Shown one piece after another: positions 32,683-41,053 of a DNA stretch of 64,000 nucleotides. The notes below the pieces were generated by a model. The model made no database searches and was not told the origin of the DNA. It worked only from the letters and a program-made list of their open reading frames with translations. The DNA lies in contig NZ_JACSCH020000004.1 in NCBI RefSeq assembly GCF_014451325.2, positions 1-64,000 on the forward strand, read 5' to 3'. The translations under genes and the position numbers were made by a program. Every line of letters starts with the position of its first letter. Positions within the stretch are counted from its first letter, which is position 1. This stretch comes from Streptomyces sp. CB02980. GTDB taxonomy: Bacteria; Actinomycetota; Actinomycetes; Streptomycetales; Streptomycetaceae.

Positions 32683-35600
32683 CTACCCCGCCGGCACCCC
32701 CAGGACCTCCCGGGCGTGCCGGTTCGGCACCATGCCCAGGTCCCAGGCCTGCCAGGGCGTCGACGGGTGGATGCCCCGGCCCAGGATCACCGCGTACGCC
32801 TCGGCGCAGTCGTCGAGCCGCGGGTCGCGCGCCGGATGCCGGTCCGCGACCAGCGCCGCGAGCTCCTCGCGCGCCGTGACCGTCCCCGGCTCCGGGCTCC
32901 CCTGGACCGCGTGCGGGAGCAGCGCGCAGCGCAGGAAGCGGGCCCAGTCCGCGCCCCGCAGGTCGCCGTACGTGCCGAACAGCGCACGGGCCTCGTCGCA
33001 CAGCCCGAGCGCCTGTGGCACCCGGGCGTTGCCGGCGTCGATGATCGCCAGCTCCAGGGAGGTCCAGGCCTCCCCGTGCGGCACCCCGATCCGGTGGAAG
33101 TCCGCCCGCGCGTCCACGAGCAGCTGCCGGGCGAAGCCCGAATTGCGCAGACCGCCGGTGCGGGCCGCGAGCTGGTCGCGGGTGACCCGCCCCGAATGAT
33201 GCCGGGCGCTGGCCAGCCCGTACACGTCCCGCATCCGCGAGAACATCGTCCGCGCCCTGCCCAGCTCCCGCACCGCGTCGTCCCGGTCGCCGCGCTCCTC
33301 CAGCGCATGGGCCAGATGGAACAGCGTCCACGCCTCCCCGCGCGCGTCCTCTTGCTCCCGGTGCCGGGCGAGCGCCCCGCGCAGCCCCTCGACCGCCGGT
33401 TCGGCGTCCCCGGCGGCGAGCCGCGCCCTGGCCAGCTGGGTCAGCGCCCAGGCCTCGCCGCGCCCGTCGTGGATCCGCCCGTAGCCGTCGAGGGCCTCCC
33501 GCAGCCCGGCCTCCGCGCCCCGCACGTCCCCCCGCAGCAGCAGCACCTGGCCCCGCTGGAAGTGCGCCCACGCCTGGCCGTGCGGGGACTCGTGCTCCCG
33601 GTGCAGCGCGAGCGACCGGTCGAGCAGCGCCGTCGCCTCCGCCAGGTTCCCCCGGTCCCGCTCCACGGCCGCGAGCGCGTGCAGCGTCCAGCCGCGGTCG
33701 GCGGCGAGCGCCTCCGGCTCCTGGAGCGCGAGCGCCTCCCGCAGCCGGGCCGCCGCGTCCGTGAGCCGGCCCTGGTGGTGCAGGGTGATGCCGAGCGAGC
33801 AGAGCGCGAGCGCCGCCCCCGGGTCCTGATGGGCCTCCTGGTAGAGCGACACCACGGACGTCAGGGTCGTCCGCGCCTTGTCGAGCTCGCCGAGCTGCCG
33901 GGCCGCGATGCCGGTCCGCCACTGCACCGAGCGGGACAGCTGGCCCTGCCCGACGGACTCGGCCAGTTCGTTGATCTCGCCGAGCCGGTAGAGGTCGCCG
34001 CGCAGCAGGCAGTGGTCGCAGAGCGCGCCCAGCAGATCGAGCACGGTCTGCTGGTCGACGCCCTCCGTGTGCCGCAGGGCCGCCGTGATGAAGCTGGACT
34101 CCTCGTCGAGCCAGCTCAGGGCCGCCTCAAGGGAACCGAAGCCGTGCCCGTCGAAACGGTCGGCGCGGGTCGACATCTTGCCGTCGACCATCCGGATCAC
34201 CGCGTCCGCGAGCTCCGCGTAGTTCCGTATCAACCGCTCCTGCGCCGCCGCGATCTCCGCCGCGTCCTCCTCGTCGAGGAGCCGGGCCGCCGCGAAGCCG
34301 CGCACCGCGTCGTGCAACCGGTACCGCTCCCCGCGCACCGGGGCGAGCAGCCCCGCGCCGGCCAGCTCCCGCAGCAGCCGGGCGCCCTCGGCGCCGCTTC
34401 CGTCGAGCAGCGCGGCGGCGGCCGCCGCACCGAGGGAGGCCCGTCCGGCGAGAGACAGGCGCCGGAGCAGCCGCCGCGCCTCGTCGTCGAGATCGACGAA
34501 GTACCGTGCCCACAGGGCACGTTCGACCGGACCGTCCCCCGAGCCCGGTCGGCCGAGCACCTCCGCGAGATCGTCCATGGACCTCCGGTGCAGCAGGGAA
34601 CCCGCCGCCCGCAGCGCCAGCGGAAGTCCACCGCACAGCTCCCGGATCCGGTCGAACGCCTCCGCGTCGTACGGGCCGGGGTCCGGCGCCCCGCCCGCCG
34701 CCCGCAACAGCTCCTCCGCCCCGGCCGCGTCGAGCGCCGCCACCGGCAGGACGTGCGCGGCCACGTCCCCCAGGTCCAGCGGCTCCCGGCAGGTCACGAG
34801 GACCAGACTCTCGGAACGCTCCGGCAGCAGCGCCCGCACCTGGGCCGCGTCCACGGCGTCGTCCAGGATCACCGTCACCGGCACCCCGGTCAGCTGCCGC
34901 TGGTACAACTCCGTGAGCCGCGCCACCTGTTGGTCCGCCGTGGCGCCCTCCCGGAAGAGGAGCCGCTCGCGCGGGGCGCCGAGCCGGTTGAGCAGATGGA
35001 GCAGCGCCTCCCGGGTCGCGAGGGGCCGCTCACCGCTCGCGCCTCCCCGCAGGTCCACCACGCACGCGCCGCGGAACTGGTCGCGGAGCGCGTGCGCCGC
35101 CCGTACCGCGAGCGCCGTCCGCCCGGACCCGGGCTCCCCGTGCAGCAGGACCACCGTCGGCCGGGTCTCCGCCGAGGCGCGCCCCGTCTGCACCCACCGG
35201 GTGATCCGGGCCAGCTCCTCCCGCCGGCCCGCGAAGTCCCCGCCGGGGTCGGGCAGATGCCCGAAGGACCGCTCGAGTACGGCCCGCCGCCGGGCCGCCG
35301 CGCTCCGATCGGCCCCGCGCAGCCGCTCGGGCCGTGACACCACCGCCCGTCGGTCCCAGGAGGACCGTTCTTCCGCGTCGGTCGGGGGTGCGTCCCCGTT
35401 CCCGCCGGTGGGCGCCACCCGCTCCCGCTCCAGGAACGGGCGCATGCCCCGTACCTCCAGAGCCGTCAGCCAGCGCGCCCGCGCCGCCTCGACGGCACCG
35501 TCCGGCACCGCCGCTGGTGCTGCCGCAGCCGCCGGCGCGACCTGCGCGGCCCGTCCCGCCGTCGCCTTCAGCACCGTCGCCGCCGCGCCCGCCACCGCCA

Positions 35601-35937
35601 CCACGGCGCCGGCGCCGAGCGCCGTCCCCGTCGTCGTACCGAGCGCCAGGTCCGCGCCGACCGCGGCGACGGCCGCGACTCCGGCGACGAGCGCGGGACC
35701 GCCGAACACCGGACCGGAGGAACGGTTCGCCGTGGTCCGGGCGCCGGCCTTTCCCTTCTCCAGGGCCCGTACGTACGCCGCGTACTCCTCGCCCGCACCC
35801 GCAGCCATCGAGTCCAGTGCGGCGCGGCCCCGGGTGAGCAGGGTCTCCGCGCCCGGCCGGCTCCCGGAGCTTCGCAGCTCCTCCTCCACCGTCCGTTCCC
35901 ACAGCCGCTCAGCCTCGGCCCGATGGCTGTCCTGCAT
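32683..35937 (-). CDS. STAND-type ATPase with TPR repeats (AfsR-like without SARP domain)
   Basis: 1084 residues from ATG 35937 with GGAGGGGG upstream; a longer frame exists but lacks this site. The N-terminal ~130 residues include two hydrophobic Ala/Val/Gly-rich stretches (ALVAGVAAVAAVGADLALG; GAGAVVAVAGAAATVL), probably membrane hairpins. An NB-ARC-like NTPase follows: FAGRREELARI, P-loop HGEPGSGRTAL, Walker B VTVILDDAVD, the sensor LVLVTCREP and GGLPLALR. The C-terminal ~450 residues are TPRs (LGITLHHQGRLTDAAARLREAL; GEAWTLFHLAHALEERGDRDDAVREL). The family acts as signalling switches. It is divergent from the linaridin cluster, but a regulatory link is only a possibility. Confidence 0.88.
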   Translation of the reverse strand: MQDSHRAEAERLWERTVEEELRSSGSRPGAETLLTRGRAALDSMAAGAGEEYAAYVRALEKGKAGARTTANRSSGPVFGGPALVAGVAAVAAVGADLALGTTTGTALGAGAVVAVAGAAATVLKATAGRAAQVAPAAAAAPAAVPDGAVEAARARWLTALEVRGMRPFLERERVAPTGGNGDAPPTDAEERSSWDRRAVVSRPERLRGADRSAAARRRAVLERSFGHLPDPGGDFAGRREELARITRWVQTGRASAETRPTVVLLHGEPGSGRTALAVRAAHALRDQFRGACVVDLRGGASGERPLATREALLHLLNRLGAPRERLLFREGATADQQVARLTELYQRQLTGVPVTVILDDAVDAAQVRALLPERSESLVLVTCREPLDLGDVAAHVLPVAALDAAGAEELLRAAGGAPDPGPYDAEAFDRIRELCGGLPLALRAAGSLLHRRSMDDLAEVLGRPGSGDGPVERALWARYFVDLDDEARRLLRRLSLAGRASLGAAAAAALLDGSGAEGARLLRELAGAGLLAPVRGERYRLHDAVRGFAAARLLDEEDAAEIAAAQERLIRNYAELADAVIRMVDGKMSTRADRFDGHGFGSLEAALSWLDEESSFITAALRHTEGVDQQTVLDLLGALCDHCLLRGDLYRLGEINELAESVGQGQLSRSVQWRTGIAARQLGELDKARTTLTSVVSLYQEAHQDPGAALALCSLGITLHHQGRLTDAAARLREALALQEPEALAADRGWTLHALAAVERDRGNLAEATALLDRSLALHREHESPHGQAWAHFQRGQVLLLRGDVRGAEAGLREALDGYGRIHDGRGEAWALTQLARARLAAGDAEPAVEGLRGALARHREQEDARGEAWTLFHLAHALEERGDRDDAVRELGRARTMFSRMRDVYGLASARHHSGRVTRDQLAARTGGLRNSGFARQLLVDARADFHRIGVPHGEAWTSLELAIIDAGNARVPQALGLCDEARALFGTYGDLRGADWARFLRCALLPHAVQGSPEPGTVTAREELAALVADRHPARDPRLDDCAEAYAVILGRGIHPSTPWQAWDLGMVPNRHAREVLGVPAG

Positions 35938-36282
35938 GTGCGTCCCCCTCCGCGCGTGCCCCGACCATCCCGTCCCTGAGGCCCTGTCAGGACCCGGACG
36001 GTGCGCGTCCAGTGTGCTGTGCGGGGCGCGAAGGCGCGAGAGCGGAGAAGGGAGGGGAGGCGGCGGGACGGTCGACATGCCGAACGGCGAAGGGGGTTGT
36101 GGGTCGAGAACTGGCCGGATGCCGCGCGGGCCGGGCTCCCCGGGTCCCGGCACCCGGGGCTCCCGCGCCCGGCCCCCGGGTGGCGGGGCGCCCCCGCGCG
36201 GCGGCCCCTCAAACACCGTTCGCGGTCGGCGAAATCACCGCCCTCAATCTTCCGAGTCGCCCCGTATAAAGGATTCGTAGCG

Positions 36283-36489
36283 ATGGCCGAAAAGAGCTGT
36301 CACTCCTGTTGCTTTCCAACTCCTGTGTTATATGCGGCGGTTGCCGGGTCAATTGCGCTTGACGAGTTCTTGAAGGTCTGCCTAAGGTCGGTCCGCAGCT
36401 TCCAGTTGCAAACGTTGTGCAGCGCGTTCACTCAGAGCGGGCGACGGGGGTGGCAACGTTCGATACGCCTGGACCATTCGCTCGCGTGA
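36283..36489 (+). CDS. Possible small Cys-rich ORF upstream of cypA
   Basis: 68 codons beginning [15 protein letters not shown], with AAAGGA about 9 nt before the ATG. It has five Cys, a TTA (bldA-type) codon, and third positions much less GC-rich than neighbouring genes, and the cypA promoter lies inside it. These points argue against a normal conserved gene; it could be a leader ORF or chance. Confidence 0.25.
   Translation: MAEKSCHSCCFPTPVLYAAVAGSIALDEFLKVCLRSVRSFQLQTLCSAFTQSGRRGWQRSIRLDHSLA
36359..36388 (+). promoter_or_regulatory. Candidate cypA promoter
   Basis: -35 TTGACG (36359-36364), 18-nt spacer, -10 TAAGGT (36383-36388). The best vegetative-type match upstream of cypA; it would give a 5' leader of about 115 nt. 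Confidence 0.6.
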
Positions 36490-36511
36490 CCACCGACGAA
36501 AGGTTAGTGAA

Positions 36512-36706
36512 GTGCGATCTGAAATGACTCTTACGAGCACGAATTCCGCTGAGGCTCTGGCGGCGCAGGACTTTGCGAACACCGTTCTCAGCGCGGCGGC
36601 CCCGGGCTTCCACGCGGACTGCGAGACGCCGGCGATGGCCACCCCGGCCACGCCGACCGTCGCCCAGTTCGTGATCCAGGGAAGCACGATCTGCCTGGTC
36701 TGCTGA
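36512..36706 (+). CDS. cypA: Linaridin precursor peptide (cypemycin type)
   Basis: 64 residues from GTG 36512, with GAAAGG 7 nt upstream. Leader 1-42 has the linaridin motif FANTVL (21-26); the cleavage region P40-A-M-A-T-P45 fits the PxxxTP pattern. Core 43-64 begins [10 protein letters not shown] and ends GSTICLVC. As I recall it, this equals cypemycin. Known maturation: the four Thr become dehydrobutyrine, the two Cys (core 19 and 22) form aminovinyl-cysteine, Ile become allo-Ile, and the N-terminal Ala is dimethylated. A stem-loop follows the gene. Confidence 0.96.
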
Positions 36707-36724
36707 TGCGGGACTGAGCCTGCC

Positions 36725-36759
36725 GCCGGAGAGGCCCGTCACAACCGGGCCTCTCCGGC
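36725..36759 (+). terminator. Stem-loop between cypA and cypH
   Basis: Perfect 14-bp arms GCCGGAGAGGCCCG (36725-36738) and CGGGCCTCTCCGGC (36746-36759), 18 nt after the cypA stop. Probably a partial terminator or 3' stabiliser that makes precursor mRNA exceed enzyme mRNA. Confidence 0.8.
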
Positions 36760-36820
36760 GCGCGGTTCCGCAGTACTCACGACGGCGGCCAGGTATGCGA
36801 CGGGGGAGACGGACAATCCG

Positions 36821-38575
36821 GTGAAATGGAAGTGGCGGAGGCAGCACGCCTCGAATGCGGCAGCCGCCCAGGAAGCGGCCGATCGCGTATTTCTTCCGAT
36901 AGCGATCGGTCAGGCTCTGGCGGCCGCGGAGACGCTTTTTCTCCGTGAGGAATTCGAAGACGACGGATATCTCAGGGGCACATCGGCCCAGCAGTATCCG
37001 CCGGGCACATTGCGGCATCGGATAGGCCGCGTACTCGACCATCCGCGTACTCCCCGAGTGCTCGCGGGAGTGACCCTCGCCGCATCGGCGGGGCTGGCGC
37101 TCGCACGCGGCAATCGGAAGGCACAGATCGCCGCCGCGGCGGTCATCGGGACGTGCAACCGGCTCAGCGAGATCCGCACCCCGTACGGGCGGGACGGCGC
37201 GGACCAGATGACGGCGGTCATCACGCAGTACCGGGCCCTCACTGGGCTGATCCCCGACCAGCGGCTCTCCGACGATCTCTTCCTGCGCGCGGTCAACTTC
37301 CAGGCCGGGCTGAGCTATGCCGTCTCGGGAATCTCCAAGGCCTTCGGCAGCAGCTGGGTCCAGGGCGACGCCCTGCTCGAAGTCCTGCAGACGGAGGCGT
37401 ACGGCCGGGGACCGGCCGCGGCGATCCTGCGCACGTACCCGCGACTCTGCCGTGCCCTGACCGTCGGAACCGTGGTGTGGGAGACGTCCTTCCCGCTCAT
37501 CTACCTGTTGCCGCGCAAGCAGGCCTCCCACGCGCTCACGGCCGTCAAGGCCTTCCACGTCGGCGTGGCGACCGCCATGGAACTGCCGCGCTTCGTATGG
37601 GGGTTCTTCGGCTCCCACGGAGCCGTCGGCTACGTCCTGGACACGCGAGGCGCACCCCGGACGTTCGAGAAGGCCGTGTTCGGCATCGCCGGCGGCGCCG
37701 TCCTCACGAGCGCGCTGATCGCGCGCGAGAAGCGCCGGGTCGCCGAGCAGCGGCGGCTCGGCCCCAAGGGCGCCGCGCGGCTCCGCCACGGCGACGGCGA
37801 GGTCGAGTACCGGGTGGACCGCCCCGCGGAGGGGACCCCCTCCCGCGCGGTGATCGTCCTGGAGTGCGGCCTCGGGCAGTCCTTCGAATCGTGGGAGTGG
37901 GTCGCGGAGAGCCTGGCCGAGCACCACACGGTCATCCGCTACCACCGCTCCGGATACGGCCTCACGACCTCACACGCGGCCAACGGCGACCTGCTCGCCG
38001 CCGTGCTCGACGAGGTGGGTGCCGAGGGGCAGATCGTGGTGGCCACCCACTCGATCGGATCGCTGAGCGCGGCCTCCTACCTGGGCGAAGGGCCCTTCGC
38101 CGGCCGCGTCGACAAGTTGATCGTCGTCGACGGCACCGACCCGGTGCTGCTGGACGAGGACCGCACGGACCGCAGGCGGCTCGGCCGGTTCCTCCAGGCG
38201 CAGGTCTACACGCTCGTGGCGGCGCTCACCGGAATCTACGAGTGGGCTCCCAACGCGGTGGAGCGGCAGGCGGGCTACACGCCCGACGTCCAGTACAGCC
38301 ACGTGCAGTTCGTGTTCTCACCGAGGAACATCGTCAACTCGGTCCGTGAGTACCGGCGCATCCGGACCGAGGGCGCCGTGGACCGGCTCGGCGCGGTCGA
38401 CTCGGTCCTGGTCGTCGCCTCGGACGAGTACGCCGACCAGCAGGCGGTGCTGGCCGAGAAGCTCGGGGCGAAGTTCGAGGTGGTACGCGGCTCGGCGCAC
38501 CGGTCGATCATCGGATACCGGGAGCACGCCGAACAGGTCGAGGGCGCTATCAGAAGGTTCATGGATGCTTACTGA
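36821..38575 (+). CDS. cypH: Linaridin maturation protein CypH: membrane domain fused to alpha/beta hydrolase
   Basis: 584 residues. The N-terminal ~300 residues contain several membrane segments (LAGVTLAASAGLALARG; ALTVGTVVWETSFPLIYLLP; AVFGIAGGAVLTSALIA), resembling the HTTM-type domain. The C-terminal ~270 form an alpha/beta hydrolase: VIVLECGLGQSFESWEWV, YHRSGYGLT, nucleophile Ser411 in THSIGS (Gly of the usual GxSxG replaced by Thr), an acidic residue after VLVVASDEY and a terminal His (GSAHRSI). It is required for linaridins, with its chemistry debated (dehydration or epimerisation). Overlaps cypL by 11 bp. Confidence 0.93.
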   Translation: MKWKWRRQHASNAAAAQEAADRVFLPIAIGQALAAAETLFLREEFEDDGYLRGTSAQQYPPGTLRHRIGRVLDHPRTPRVLAGVTLAASAGLALARGNRKAQIAAAAVIGTCNRLSEIRTPYGRDGADQMTAVITQYRALTGLIPDQRLSDDLFLRAVNFQAGLSYAVSGISKAFGSSWVQGDALLEVLQTEAYGRGPAAAILRTYPRLCRALTVGTVVWETSFPLIYLLPRKQASHALTAVKAFHVGVATAMELPRFVWGFFGSHGAVGYVLDTRGAPRTFEKAVFGIAGGAVLTSALIAREKRRVAEQRRLGPKGAARLRHGDGEVEYRVDRPAEGTPSRAVIVLECGLGQSFESWEWVAESLAEHHTVIRYHRSGYGLTTSHAANGDLLAAVLDEVGAEGQIVVATHSIGSLSAASYLGEGPFAGRVDKLIVVDGTDPVLLDEDRTDRRRLGRFLQAQVYTLVAALTGIYEWAPNAVERQAGYTPDVQYSHVQFVFSPRNIVNSVREYRRIRTEGAVDRLGAVDSVLVVASDEYADQQAVLAEKLGAKFEVVRGSAHRSIIGYREHAEQVEGAIRRFMDAY

Positions 38576-39125
38576 CCGGATCAAGGGCGGGGCGGCCACC
38601 GTCGCGGTCGGTGCGCTCGCTGCGCACCTGGTCGCGACCGTGCTGCAGAACACCCCCGACTCGTACAACCAGGACATGCGCACCTTCACGGGCGGCTGGC
38701 CCATTCCCGGCTGGCGGTTCTTCGCACCGAACCCGGGTGTGCAGAACGTGCACCTGCTGGTGCGGGAGACCACCGACGGCGGTCCGACGCCGTGGCGCGA
38801 CGTGACCCCCGTCGTACCGCACGGGTGGACGCAGGTGCTGTACAACCCGCGGAGCCGCGGGCCCAAGGCGCTCTTCGACGCCATGCAGCAGCTCTCCATC
38901 ATGAGCGCGAACCAGGCCGACTTCTCGTGGGTCACCCAGAGCCTGCCGTACGACCTGGTGCTCGCCGCGAGCCGGGCCGCGGTGCCCGAGGACGCCGAGG
39001 CGCTGCAGTTCCTGCTGATGAACGTGTTCCCGAGCGCGCCCGCGGACCAGCGGATGAAGCCGATCCTCACCTCCGAGTGGATCCCCCTCGGCACCGCACG
39101 CCGCCCGGCGGGAGCCACCGCGTGA
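38565..39125 (+). CDS. cypL: Linaridin maturation protein CypL
   Basis: 186 residues from ATG 38565, inside the end of cypH. One N-terminal membrane segment (GGAATVAVGALAAHLVATVL) leads to an outer or membrane-associated part (WPIPGWRFFAPNPGVQNVHLLVRETTDGGPTPWRDVTPV) resembling DUF5819-type proteins that accompany HTTM proteins. It is linaridin-specific and no catalytic motif is apparent; with CypH it probably forms the membrane modification complex. Ends in a GTGA overlap with cypD. Confidence 0.92.
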   Translation: MLTDRIKGGAATVAVGALAAHLVATVLQNTPDSYNQDMRTFTGGWPIPGWRFFAPNPGVQNVHLLVRETTDGGPTPWRDVTPVVPHGWTQVLYNPRSRGPKALFDAMQQLSIMSANQADFSWVTQSLPYDLVLAASRAAVPEDAEALQFLLMNVFPSAPADQRMKPILTSEWIPLGTARRPAGATA

Positions 39126-39694
39126 ACGTGGAGAAGTTCGAAGGCGCGGAGCTGCACGTCCATGTCACGGGCTCCATCAGCGCGGCGCTCGTGCCGTGGT
39201 GGATCCACTGGCTGCGGGAGTTCCAGCCGGAACTGGTCGTGAACGTGTCGGTGACGCCCGCCGCCTCGCGGTTCCTTGCGGTCCGGGCGCTCCGTCACCT
39301 GGCCAACGGCACGGTGTGGGTCGACTCCTGGGACGACCCGGACGTGCCGCCCGAGGTCAACTCGGGGAAGAGCGGCGCCTCCGAGTGCTTCCTCGTCTTC
39401 CCCGCCACGCTGGACACCGTGATGCGCCTGGCGCAGGGGCGCGCGGACTCGCCCGCCCTCATGATGCTCCAGCTGACCGACGCGCCCCTCGTGATCGCGG
39501 ACACGTTCCCGGGGTCCAACGAGATCGTCGAGAACAACGTGCAGACACTCAAGCTCCGCCCGAACGTCGAGTTCGCGCCGCGGGTCAACGGCGTACGCGC
39601 GAGCAACCGGCAGACGGCCGAGGTGGGGTTCAACCTGCCGGGTGCCCTCGCCGTGGCCAACAGGATGCGGAAGGAAGGGCGTTCCGGTGAGTGA
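39122..39694 (+). CDS. cypD: Cysteine decarboxylase flavoprotein CypD
   Basis: 190 residues from GTG 39122, overlapping cypL by four bases. HFCD-family flavoprotein (EpiD/PPC decarboxylase fold): VTGSISAALVPWWIHWL forms the FMN-binding start, VNVSVTPAASRFL and VIADTFPGSN follow. It oxidatively decarboxylates the C-terminal Cys of CypA to an enethiol for the aminovinyl-cysteine ring. The PxMNxxMW motif of EpiD is not evident, as in other linaridin enzymes. Overlaps cypM by eight bases. Confidence 0.93.
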   Translation: MNVEKFEGAELHVHVTGSISAALVPWWIHWLREFQPELVVNVSVTPAASRFLAVRALRHLANGTVWVDSWDDPDVPPEVNSGKSGASECFLVFPATLDTVMRLAQGRADSPALMMLQLTDAPLVIADTFPGSNEIVENNVQTLKLRPNVEFAPRVNGVRASNRQTAEVGFNLPGALAVANRMRKEGRSGE

Positions 39695-40424
39695 CCCGAG
39701 CGTGTACGACGAGACGGCGATCGAGGCGTACGACCTGGTGTCGTCGATGCTCTCCCCGGGGGCCGGGCTCGTCGCCTGGGTGTCGTCGCACCGTCCCCTG
39801 GACGGGCGGACCGTCCTGGACCTGGGGTGCGGCACGGGCGTGTCCTCGTTCGCGCTCGCCGAGGCCGGTGCGCGGGTCGTGGCGGTCGACGCCTCGCGGC
39901 CGTCGCTGGACATGCTGGAGAAGAAGCGGCTCGACCGCGATGTCGAGGCGGTGGAGGGCGACTTCCGCGACCTCCGGTTCGACTCCGCGTTCGACGTCGT
40001 CACGATGTCCCGGAACACCTTCTTCCTCGCCCAGGAGCAGGAGGAGAAGATCGACCTCCTGCGCGGTATCGCCCGGCACCTGGAGCCGGGCGGCGCGGCC
40101 TTCCTGGACTGCACCGACCCCGCCGAGTTCCAGCGCGCGGGCGGCGACGCGCAGTCGGTCACCTACCCGCTGGGCCGGGACCGGATGGTGACGGTGACCC
40201 AGACCGCGGACCGCGCCGGCCAGCAGATCCTGAGCATCTTCCTGGTCCAGGGCGCGTCGACACTCACCGCGTTCCACGAGCAGGCCACCTGGGCTACGCT
40301 GGCGGAGATCCGGCTGATGGCGCGGATCGCGGGTCTGGAGGTGACGGGCGTCAACGGGTCGTACGCGGGAGAGCCCTACACCGCGCGCTCGCGGGAGATG
40401 CTGGTCGTTCTGGAGCGGCAGTGA
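39687..40424 (+). CDS. cypM: Peptide alpha-N-methyltransferase CypM
   Basis: 245 residues from GTG 39687 with GGAAGG upstream. Class I SAM-dependent fold: motif I VLDLGCGTG (~43-51), VVAVDASRPSLDML (acidic end of strand 2), GDFRDLRF (adenine contact) and FLDCTDP. It adds two methyl groups to the N-terminal Ala after leader removal; CypM is known to accept varied peptides. Overlaps the ATPase gene by four bases. Confidence 0.95.
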   Translation: MSDPSVYDETAIEAYDLVSSMLSPGAGLVAWVSSHRPLDGRTVLDLGCGTGVSSFALAEAGARVVAVDASRPSLDMLEKKRLDRDVEAVEGDFRDLRFDSAFDVVTMSRNTFFLAQEQEEKIDLLRGIARHLEPGGAAFLDCTDPAEFQRAGGDAQSVTYPLGRDRMVTVTQTADRAGQQILSIFLVQGASTLTAFHEQATWATLAEIRLMARIAGLEVTGVNGSYAGEPYTARSREMLVVLERQ

Positions 40425-41053
40425 GCGAAGTGCCGGCGATCGCCGCGGAGGACGCCACGGTCGTCCTGGACGGGACCACCCTCCTCGCACCGACGACGTT
40501 CGAGGTGATGCCCGGCGAGTTCTGGTGCCTCACCGGAAGCAACGGCTCCGGGAAGACGACCCTTCTGCGGGCCTTCCTGGGGAGCCGGAGGCTGACGGAC
40601 GGCGCCGTCCTCGTACGCGGCGAGACCGTCGACATGGCCAGGCCCCGGCACCGGCGCCTGATGGCCTCGCTCGTCGAACCGATTCCCGTCGCCCGTGACA
40701 TGACGCTCCGCGAGCAGGTGACCCTGGTCGCCGCCTCCTGGTACGGCAACACCACGGAGACCGCCGAACGCGCCGACGAGATCATCGGACGCCTGGGGCT
40801 CACCGCACTGGGCACCCGCTTCCCCTCCCAGCTCTCCTCCGGCCAGCTCCAGCTCTTCAACCTCGCGCTGACCCTGGTCCGCCCCGCCGACGTCATCCTG
40901 CTCGACGAACCCGAGCGGCATCTCGACACCGATCGCGTCGACCTCGTCGCCGCCCTGCTCTCCGAGCGCGCGGAGCAGGGAACGTCGTTCCTGGTCGCCA
41001 CCCATGAGACCGCCGTGGTGCAAGCCTGCGACGGCGTCATGGAGCTGGGATGA
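40421..41053 (+). CDS. cypT: ABC transporter ATP-binding protein of the linaridin cluster
   Basis: 210 residues from GTG 40421. A single ABC domain: Walker A GSNGSGKTT (~39-47), signature LSSGQLQLFNLA, Walker B VILLDEPERHLD and switch VATHE. There is no C39 protease domain, so leader cleavage must be done elsewhere. It works with the permease in the next overlapping gene, for cypemycin export or self-protection. The symbol is from memory of the cluster and is less certain than cypA-M. Confidence 0.85.
   Translation: MSEVPAIAAEDATVVLDGTTLLAPTTFEVMPGEFWCLTGSNGSGKTTLLRAFLGSRRLTDGAVLVRGETVDMARPRHRRLMASLVEPIPVARDMTLREQVTLVAASWYGNTTETAERADEIIGRLGLTALGTRFPSQLSSGQLQLFNLALTLVRPADVILLDEPERHLDTDRVDLVAALLSERAEQGTSFLVATHETAVVQACDGVMELG

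Larger units (their letters stand above)
35938..36511. other. Long intergenic region upstream of cypA
   Basis: This 574-bp region lies between the STAND ATPase and cypA. The part to ~36230 is GC-rich like the rest of the window; from ~36230 to 36510 the GC content drops visibly (e.g. around CGTATAAAGG and TGTTATATGC). It holds the cypA promoter (36359-36388) and a small uncertain ORF (36283-36489). No regulator gene is present. Confidence 0.6.
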
